From the NCBI GenBank assembly GCA_023140095.1, contig JAGLMJ010000083.1, forward strand, positions 1-5,086: 5,086 nucleotides of DNA, written 5' to 3'. Positions 1 to 5,086 of the stretch are shown here, one piece after another. The first letter of the stretch is position 1; the number at the start of each line of letters is the position of its first letter. The translations under genes and the position numbers were made by a program. A model generated the notes under the pieces. That model had not been told where the DNA came from. It saw only the letters and a program-made list of their open reading frames with translations, and searched no databases. The DNA is from Candidatus Omnitrophota bacterium (GTDB taxonomy: Bacteria > Omnitrophota > Koll11 > Zapsychrales > Zapsychraceae).

Positions 1-946
1 TTGCCGGATTATTGGTCAGGATCTGTAAATGTTCAGGCGCTATTTTATTCGTAATATCAATAGCCTCATCGATATTCTTCGCGTAAATAATATAGCCTTT
101 CATTACTTTTTTCCGCATTTGCTTAATAAGCTGCTTAGAAGTTGTTACCAAAATGGATAGTCCGCCTAAATGTTCAGACTGGGCTTCGAGATCCGCAAGG
201 ACATAATTAGGGTTACTGTGACGGTTAGCGATGATCACAAGTTCTGTGGGCCCGGCAAGCATGTCGATATCCACATATCCGAATAGCTGGCGTTTAGCCT
301 CTGTGACATACATGTTCCCGGGGCCGATGATCTTGTCGACTTTTGGGATGCTTTTGGTCCCGAAAGACAATGCGGCGATCGCCTGGGCTCCGCCCATTTT
401 ATAGATCTCGTTGACCTTCAAGAGATTCGCGACAGCTAGAATATAGGGATTCACATGACTGTTCTTATCGGGCGGTGTCGCGATGACGATGCGTTTAACA
501 CCGGCAACTTTGGCCGGAATAACCGACATATAGACTGAAGAGACAAGCGGTGCTGTTCCGGCAGGAACATAGATCCCTACAGAATCAAGCGGCAAAATGT
601 TTTCTTTAAGCAGAATGCCGTCATCATGGCGCACGCGGGCCGCTTTTTGATTTTGTTTTTTATAAAAAAGTGAAACATTGTTCAAAATGATTTTTAAACT
701 TGATATAAAATCACTTGTGATATTCTGGAAAGCGCCACTAATTTCATTTTCCGGAACACGTAATTGTTTGGTTGTCAGCTTGGCCTTGTCGAAGCGCCGT
801 GTATACTTAATGACGGCGTCATCGCCATGTTGATGAACGTCCTCGATAATGCGTCGAACCGTTTCACTCACTTTTGGTTTACGGATGGAAGTGTGCCGGT
901 CATAAAGTTTTTGAATGCCTGTTCCGTTTTGTGCCAGAATTTTCAT
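1..946 (-). CDS. hisD: Histidinol dehydrogenase, 3'-truncated by the window edge
   Basis: Zinc- and NAD-dependent enzyme oxidising L-histidinol to L-histidine in two steps, the last step of histidine synthesis; a cytoplasmic homodimer in the family. 315 residues are visible and the frame runs off the window end; usual length is about 430. Family signatures in order: [13 protein letters not shown] (41-53), [12 protein letters not shown] (123-134), IPAKVAGV (143-150), [12 protein letters not shown] (182-193), VDKIIGPGN (203-211), IDMLAGPTE (227-235), AQSEH (255-259) and APEHL (303-307). Q256 and H259 correspond to E. coli zinc ligands Q259 and H262; E305-H306 correspond to catalytic E326-H327. 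The other two zinc ligands (D360, H419 in E. coli) lie outside the window. The stretch between H259 and E305 is about 18 residues shorter than in E. coli. GPTE replaces the common GPSE, a mild change. The ATG start overlaps the alaS stop. Identity is firm; the functional effect of the shorter loop is unknown. Confidence 0.97.
   Translation of the reverse strand, partial: MKILAQNGTGIQKLYDRHTSIRKPKVSETVRRIIEDVHQHGDDAVIKYTRRFDKAKLTTKQLRVPENEISGAFQNITSDFISSLKIILNNVSLFYKKQNQKAARVRHDDGILLKENILPLDSVGIYVPAGTAPLVSSVYMSVIPAKVAGVKRIVIATPPDKNSHVNPYILAVANLLKVNEIYKMGGAQAIAALSFGTKSIPKVDKIIGPGNMYVTEAKRQLFGYVDIDMLAGPTELVIIANRHSNPNYVLADLEAQSEHLGGLSILVTTSKQLIKQMRKKVMKGYIIYAKNIDEAIDITNKIAPEHLQILTNNPA
943..946 (-). 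other. ATGA stop/start overlap of alaS and hisD
   Basis: The alaS TGA (945-943) and the hisD ATG (946-944) overlap as ATGA, the same arrangement as recX/alaS. An AAAGG lies 13 bases before this ATG too. It fixes the hisD start and argues for translational coupling. Confidence 0.85.
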
Positions 947-3618
947 TTCTTTACTTTATCCTTTATCAATTTATTCGCTTGTTTGATCGCATGATCAACT
1001 TTTTTGATCTCTTTGCTTCCTGCCTGGGCCAGTTGCGGGCGCCCGCCGCCACTGCCGTTGATCAGGGGCGCGATCTCTTTGATCAACTCATTGGCTTTAA
1101 TTCCTTTCTTGATCAGATCGTCGGTGACAGCTAATAAAATCGAAGCGTTTTCCTGTGTGCGCGCGCCGAGTAAAATGATTGAAGATTTCGATTTTTGCTT
1201 AAGCAGGTCAGATACTCTTCGCAATAATTCGATGTTCACGTTCTTAAAAACATGGCTGATGATCTTTATGCCATTGAGTTGTTCCGCTTTGGCGATGATC
1301 GTGTCGACCGAGCCTTTGATCGCTTCAAAACGGAACTGTTCGATCTCTTTTTCAAGGCTTTTCAGTCTTTTTGTTTGCGCGTTCAACCGATCGACGATTT
1401 TTGCCGTCGGCGCTTTTAATATTTGGGACATCTTCGCAAGCTGATGTTCCTCGTCGGTAATATACTGAAGGGCCGCTATTCCGGTCTTTGCTTCTAACCG
1501 GCGGATCCCCTGCGCGATCGCGCTTTCTGTTGTGATCTTAAACAAGCCGATTTGTCCCGTCGAATCAAGATGCGTTCCGCCGCAGAATTCTTTCGAATAA
1601 TCGTTGATCGTGACAACCCGGACGACCTTGCCGTATTTCTCGGCAAAAAAGGCCAGCGCCCCGCTCTTTTGCGCCTGCTCGATCGGGAGAAGATCCTTTG
1701 TGACCGTATCGCAGTTGAGGATGTGTTCGTTGACGTATTGCTCAATGCGCTCGATTTCCTCAGTTGTGATCGCTTTGTGGTGCGTAAAATCAAAACGTAA
1801 ACGGTCTTCGGAAACATAAGAACCTTGCTGTTGCACATGGCTCCCGAGGACGCTGCGCAAAGCGGCCTGCAGAAGATGCGTTGCCGTGTGATGGCGCATG
1901 ATCGACAGCCGGCGCTCGAGGTCGATCTCGGCGGAGACCTGGTCGTTCATCCTTAAGCTGCCCTCTTCGACGGTCCCCGAATGGATAAAGATGTCATCGA
2001 TCCCCTGGGTATCGCAAACGCGGATGCGGCCTTTGCCCGTCGTGATATAACCGGTATCACCGATCTGCCCGCCGGCTTCGGCATAAAAGGGTGTCCGGTC
2101 TAAGATCACTTTGACATGATCACCGGATGAGATCGTGTTAACCTTTTCATTATCAATAAACAGTTGTAATATCGTACTTGTGCTTCTGATCCGTTCATGC
2201 CCGAGAAATTCTGTTTTCGGCACGTTGAGTTCAAGATCGGTGCCCGTAAAGACATCGCCGGTCATTTTGCTCGACGCGCGGGATTTCGCCTGCTGGTTTT
2301 TCATCAAATCATTGAAAACTTCATTGGCTCCCTTTATATATTCATTCTTTGGGATACCCGATTGGTCTAAGGCTTTTTCCAACGCGGATTCTGTTAAGCC
2401 GAAAGTATCGCGGTATTTAAATATTAAGCGGCCTAAACGGTCAATGATCTCTTCATCGTTATCGAGTTCGTAAATAATCTGATTGATTTCCTGTATTAGT
2501 TGTGGCATTCTTTCTTTTCTCGTCTCGAGATAAGACTCTTGTATCTGTCGAATCACGGCTGATATATGGCCTTGTTTTTGCTGGCTTTTAAGTTCCGGAT
2601 AGTGATTCCACATAATGTTACATATAACCGAAACAAGTTTCCATAGCCGAACCCCTGTCTTTTCCAACGGGATCATTTTGTCAGTAGCATCAATAATCAG
2701 CTTTTTAATAACATAGCCTCTTCCACTATTTGAAGGGGTGACTCCGTCATTAATGCCAAAAACAATAGCACGTATATGATCGGCAACAATGCACTTATCG
2801 ACGAAATCTAAGGAGTATTTATCATTGTGGGCATTTGTTTCTCTGTCTATTGCGTCTAAGATTGGCTGAAATAAGTCCGTCTCATAATTATTTTTCTTCC
2901 CCTGTATTACGGCAACCAGCCGTTCGAGCCCCATGCCGGTGTCGATGTTCTTATTCGGTAAAGGTTCGAGGGAGCCGCCTTCTTTACGGTCGAACTGGGT
3001 GAACACAAGGTTCCATATCTCCGAGAACCGGCCGCAATCACAATCCGGGTTACATTTTTTGCTTTTACAATTTTTATTGACGCCATAGTCGTAGAAAATT
3101 TCCGAACATGGCCCGCATGGCCCGTTCGGCCCCTTTTCTTTGGCGTTTGCCGGCCAGAAATTGCTTTTATCCCCGAGCTTAACAAACTTTTTGGCATCAA
3201 TGCCGATATCCTCAAGCCAGATCGATTCTGCTTCCGCGTCATCTTTATAAATCGAAACCCACAGTTTTTCTTTTGGGATGTTCAATTCCTGCGTCAGGAA
3301 TTCCCAGGCCCAGGCGATCGCATCCTTTTTAAAGTAGTCGCCGAACGAAAAATTGCCGAGCATTTCAAAGAACGTGTGATGAAAATCTGTTTTGCCGACC
3401 TCATCAAGGTCATCCGTGCGCAGGCATTTTTGGGACGACACCGCGCGCGTGTATTCATCGATGTTCCCCAGGAACTGCCGCTTGAACTGCTGCATCCCCG
3501 CGGTCGTAAAAAGCACGGTCGGGTCGTTCTTAGGGACCAGTGAGTCGCTGGCAACGATCGTATGTTTTTTTGATGCGAAAAAATCGAGAAACTTTTTCCG
3601 AACTTCGTTTCCGGTCAT
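943..3618 (-). CDS. alaS: Alanyl-tRNA synthetase
   Basis: Cytoplasmic class II enzyme that attaches alanine to tRNA-Ala and hydrolyses mischarged Ser/Gly-tRNA-Ala. Full length at 891 residues (E. coli 876). Domains in order: catalytic core about 1-240, with motif 2 region FHHTFFEMLGNFSFGDYFK (79-97), GPCGPCSEI (167-174) and motif 3 GMGLERL (228-234); tRNA-recognition domain about 240-446; editing domain with H577-x3-H581 and C679-GGT-H683, the expected metal ligands; a coiled-coil linker near 740-765; and C-Ala domain with GSGGGRPQLAQAG (855-867). Four cysteines, C184/C189/C193/C195, form a likely zinc knuckle also seen in other AlaRS. N297 and D404 align with E. coli N303 and D400, the G3:U70 readers. 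The recognition domain is otherwise divergent: IKKLIIDATDKM replaces the Arg-rich RRIIRRAVRH helix and FGLTES replaces YGFPVD. Overlaps recX and hisD by four bases each, so probably co-translated with both. Confidence 0.99.
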   Translation of the reverse strand: MTGNEVRKKFLDFFASKKHTIVASDSLVPKNDPTVLFTTAGMQQFKRQFLGNIDEYTRAVSSQKCLRTDDLDEVGKTDFHHTFFEMLGNFSFGDYFKKDAIAWAWEFLTQELNIPKEKLWVSIYKDDAEAESIWLEDIGIDAKKFVKLGDKSNFWPANAKEKGPNGPCGPCSEIFYDYGVNKNCKSKKCNPDCDCGRFSEIWNLVFTQFDRKEGGSLEPLPNKNIDTGMGLERLVAVIQGKKNNYETDLFQPILDAIDRETNAHNDKYSLDFVDKCIVADHIRAIVFGINDGVTPSNSGRGYVIKKLIIDATDKMIPLEKTGVRLWKLVSVICNIMWNHYPELKSQQKQGHISAVIRQIQESYLETRKERMPQLIQEINQIIYELDNDEEIIDRLGRLIFKYRDTFGLTESALEKALDQSGIPKNEYIKGANEVFNDLMKNQQAKSRASSKMTGDVFTGTDLELNVPKTEFLGHERIRSTSTILQLFIDNEKVNTISSGDHVKVILDRTPFYAEAGGQIGDTGYITTGKGRIRVCDTQGIDDIFIHSGTVEEGSLRMNDQVSAEIDLERRLSIMRHHTATHLLQAALRSVLGSHVQQQGSYVSEDRLRFDFTHHKAITTEEIERIEQYVNEHILNCDTVTKDLLPIEQAQKSGALAFFAEKYGKVVRVVTINDYSKEFCGGTHLDSTGQIGLFKITTESAIAQGIRRLEAKTGIAALQYITDEEHQLAKMSQILKAPTAKIVDRLNAQTKRLKSLEKEIEQFRFEAIKGSVDTIIAKAEQLNGIKIISHVFKNVNIELLRRVSDLLKQKSKSSIILLGARTQENASILLAVTDDLIKKGIKANELIKEIAPLINGSGGGRPQLAQAGSKEIKKVDHAIKQANKLIKDKVKK
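2281..2900 (-). other. AT-rich divergent segment within alaS
   Basis: By hand count, about 39% GC (234 of 600 bases at 2281-2880), against 57-65% in sampled lines at 1861-1980 and 2221-2280 and 45-58% at 3001-3060 and 3361-3480. It encodes roughly residues 240-446, the end of the catalytic domain plus the tRNA-recognition domain, and stops near the start of the editing domain. The protein in this part departs most from the family pattern. It could be a recombined segment or locally relaxed sequence; the reading frame is intact throughout. Confidence 0.5.
3615..3618 (-). other. ATGA stop/start overlap of recX and alaS
   Basis: The recX TGA (3617-3615) and the alaS ATG (3618-3616) share bases as ATGA. 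This normally means that terminating ribosomes re-initiate on the next gene. The nearest Shine-Dalgarno-like sequence, AAAGG, lies 13 bases before the ATG, too far for an ideal site, which fits coupling. Confidence 0.85.
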
Positions 3619-4085
3619 AGAGTTTTTATTGCCTTTAGAATAACGCTCAGGTTAAAACCCCGTCGCAGTAAATATCCGTAAACACGCTGCTGTATTTTCT
3701 CGGGGTCAATATTTTTATATTTTGACGCTCGATACCGTGCTAATCGGGTCACAATTTCGAATTCGTCGTACTTATCTGTTGCGTCCGCGATCGTTGCTTC
3801 AATGACCGTCGGATCAACACCTTTCTTCTTTAGTTCTAACCGGATGCGGTTGATCCCAAAGGGCTTCTTTAAGCGCGAGGATGTCCATTCTTTCGCAAAC
3901 CGGCTGTCATTGACCAGATCGAGGTCCTTGAAATACGCAATGGTTTGCGTGATAACAGAAACCGGAAGCTTTTTTGCTTTCAATTTCTCGCGAATCTCTT
4001 TTTCACTGCGCGACCGGAATTTCAATAAGCGAAAAACAGTATTCCGCGCCTTACAAGTAAGTTCTTCCTTTTTTTTGTTGCCCAT
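3615..4085 (-). CDS. recX: RecX, regulator of RecA filaments
   Basis: 156 residues, close to the usual RecX length (E. coli 166). RecX binds in the groove of RecA-DNA filaments and usually limits their growth and activity. The protein is basic and all-helical, matching the family's tandem three-helix repeats. Visible signatures are SRSEKEIREKL near 26-36, DSRFAKEW near 60-67, a KPFGINRIRLELKKKG stretch near 74-89, and YGYLLRRGFNLSVI near 136-149. The ATG at 4083-4085 follows the recA stop by 17 bases, and no better start lies nearby. Codons 4-6 form a run of eight A. The only Shine-Dalgarno-like sequence, AGGG, sits 13 bases upstream, which is long. The gene ends in a four-base overlap with alaS. 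Position directly after recA supports the assignment, and I am confident of the family. Confidence 0.96.
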   Translation of the reverse strand: MGNKKKEELTCKARNTVFRLLKFRSRSEKEIREKLKAKKLPVSVITQTIAYFKDLDLVNDSRFAKEWTSSRLKKPFGINRIRLELKKKGVDPTVIEATIADATDKYDEFEIVTRLARYRASKYKNIDPEKIQQRVYGYLLRRGFNLSVILKAIKTL

Positions 4086-4086
4086 G

Positions 4087-4103
4087 GAGGATAGAGATCC
4101 CTC
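4087..4103 (-). promoter_or_regulatory. Possible small hairpin between recA and recX
   Basis: On the minus strand, GAGG-G-AT can pair with AT-CCTC around a CTCT loop. This gives six base pairs with one bulged G, starting at the last base of the recA stop codon and ending two bases before the recX ATG. It would bury GAGG, the only Shine-Dalgarno-like stretch ahead of recX. No U-run follows, so it is not a rho-independent terminator. In E. coli a terminator between recA and recX keeps RecX low; a translational equivalent here is inference only. The stem is short and could be chance. Confidence 0.25.
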
Positions 4104-5086
4104 TATTTATCCTTGGCCTTCGAAGCTGTAATGACCATTTTTTCGATCTTATCTAAAAGTTTCGGATTTTCTTTCAAGAATCTCCGTGTATTCTCTTTGC
4201 CTTGTCCGATCTTTTCATTTTCAAAAGAGAACCAGGTCCCGGATTTCTCAACGATCTCATTGGCGGTCGCCATATCGAGAATGTCCGCGGAGCGCGAGAT
4301 CCCTTCGTCAAAGTGGATCTCAAACTCGGCTTGGCGGAACGGCGCGGCCACTTTGTTCTTGACGATCTTCGCCCGGACGCGGTTGCCGATAAACTGGTCG
4401 CCTTTTTTGAGCGTTTCGATGCGGCGCAGGTCGATGCGTACGGACGCATAGAACTTCAGCGCGCGTCCGCCGGTCGTTGTCTCCGGGGAGCCGAACATGA
4501 CGCCGATCTTCATCCGGATCTGGTTAATGAAAATGATACATGTATTGGACTTGCTGATCGCGGCGGTTAATTTACGCAGGGCCTGCGACATCAATCGTGC
4601 CTGTAGCCCCATGTGGGAATCGCCCATGTCTCCCTCAATTTCAGCGCGCGGAGTTAAAGCGGCAACGGAATCAATAACAATTAAATCGACGGCATTGGAC
4701 CGGGTAAGTGTCTCCGCGATCTCCAATGCCTGCTCGCCGGTATCCGGTTGGGACATTAAAAGGTCGTCCAGTTTTATTCCGACTTTGTTGGCATAGGACG
4801 AATCAAAGGCGTGTTCCGCGTCGATAAATGCGGCTATACCGCCTAGTTTCTGGACTTGGGCGATAATGCTTAATGTTAAAGTCGTTTTACCTGAAGATTC
4901 CGGCCCAAAGATTTCAACAACGCGTCCACGGGGAACACCTCCCACGCCCAAAGCCAGATCCAATGCCAAACAACCGGTCGGTATGACATCGATGTCGGTG
5001 ATCGTGCTTCCATCGAGTTTCATAATCGAGCCTTTGCCGAATTGCTTTTCAATTTGGGTTAATGCCAGTTCCAGCGCTTTCTTACG
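4103..5086 (-). CDS. recA: RecA recombinase, 5'-truncated by the window edge
   Basis: DNA-dependent ATPase that forms filaments on single-stranded DNA, catalyses homologous strand exchange and triggers LexA self-cleavage in the SOS response; cytoplasmic. The 327 visible residues begin at about residue 6 of E. coli RecA (RKKALELAL, then [12 protein letters not shown]). The frame is open to the window edge, so the ATG at 5021-5023 is internal, not the start. Fragment landmarks: Walker A GPESSGKT at 61-68, catalytic Glu in DAEH near 91, Walker B LIVIDS near 135-140, loop L1 around 151-160, and the [20 protein letters not shown] stretch (sensor Gln189, loop L2) near 188-207. The C-terminal domain ends in KAKDK then TAG. 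The acidic tail of about 20-25 residues seen in E. coli is absent. First visible gene of the apparent operon; its promoter and any LexA box lie outside. Identity is certain. Confidence 0.99.
   Translation of the reverse strand, partial: RKKALELALTQIEKQFGKGSIMKLDGSTITDIDVIPTGCLALDLALGVGGVPRGRVVEIFGPESSGKTTLTLSIIAQVQKLGGIAAFIDAEHAFDSSYANKVGIKLDDLLMSQPDTGEQALEIAETLTRSNAVDLIVIDSVAALTPRAEIEGDMGDSHMGLQARLMSQALRKLTAAISKSNTCIIFINQIRMKIGVMFGSPETTTGGRALKFYASVRIDLRRIETLKKGDQFIGNRVRAKIVKNKVAAPFRQAEFEIHFDEGISRSADILDMATANEIVEKSGTWFSFENEKIGQGKENTRRFLKENPKLLDKIEKMVITASKAKDK

Noticed and set aside
764..1444. Plus-strand open frames opposite the ends of hisD and alaS
   Set aside because: They lie antisense to well-supported genes, show no family signatures, and overlap one another in different frames.
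1494..1838. Minus-strand 114-residue open frame inside alaS
   Set aside because: Out-of-frame shadow of the editing-domain region; Arg/Ser-rich composition typical of a shifted frame in GC-rich coding DNA.
2907..3554. Two further minus-strand open frames inside alaS
   Set aside because: Same reason: shifted reads of the catalytic domain, where alaS itself carries all the motifs.
4087..4103. Rho-independent terminator between recA and recX
   Set aside because: The stem is only six pairs with a bulge and no T-run follows.
4202..4570. Plus-strand 122-residue open frame opposite recA
   Set aside because: Antisense shadow of the conserved recA coding sequence, with no ribosome-binding site or recognisable domain.
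4103..5023. RecA starting at the internal ATG (5021-5023)
   Set aside because: The frame stays open to the window edge and encodes the conserved [11 protein letters not shown] ahead of this Met, so the true start lies outside.
1..5086. A new defence, mobile or otherwise undescribed system
   Set aside because: The window is fully occupied by four known housekeeping genes; I found no direct-repeat arrays, inverted-repeat ends, integrase or toxin-like genes.

Overview
The window is a single, almost gap-free stretch of housekeeping genes, all on the minus strand. In transcription order (high to low coordinate) they are recA (its 5' end lies outside the window), recX, alaS and hisD (its 3' end lies outside). 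I see no mobile element, CRISPR array, rRNA or tRNA, and no convincing plus-strand gene. The only non-coding DNA is 17 bases between recA and recX.

The source looks like a bacterium with mixed base composition. RecA, RecX and AlaS are typical bacterial proteins, and recA-recX-alaS is a widespread gene order (E. coli has it). The flavour of the proteins suggests a deep-branching, probably uncultured lineage. These include a RecA without an acidic tail, an AlaS with a four-cysteine insert, and a HisD with a shortened loop. Candidatus Omnitrophota is my best guess from general resemblance, but it is only a guess and no search was run.

Layout: 5086-4103 recA; 4102-4086 gap with a small possible hairpin; 4085-3615 recX; 3618-943 alaS; 946-1 hisD. 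recX/alaS and alaS/hisD each overlap by four bases (ATGA), the classic arrangement for translational coupling, so the set is very probably one operon. RecA carries out strand exchange and drives the SOS response, and RecX modulates RecA filaments. AlaS charges tRNA-Ala and HisD performs the last step of histidine synthesis. RecA and RecX work together directly; alaS and hisD look like co-transcribed passengers.

No new system is evident. The points most worth a second look are inside known genes. The part of alaS encoding the end of the catalytic domain and the tRNA-recognition domain is markedly AT-richer than its flanks and lacks several usual family signatures, which may be a mosaic segment. 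HisD has lost about 18 residues next to its active site. GATC sites are strongly over-represented and unevenly spread.
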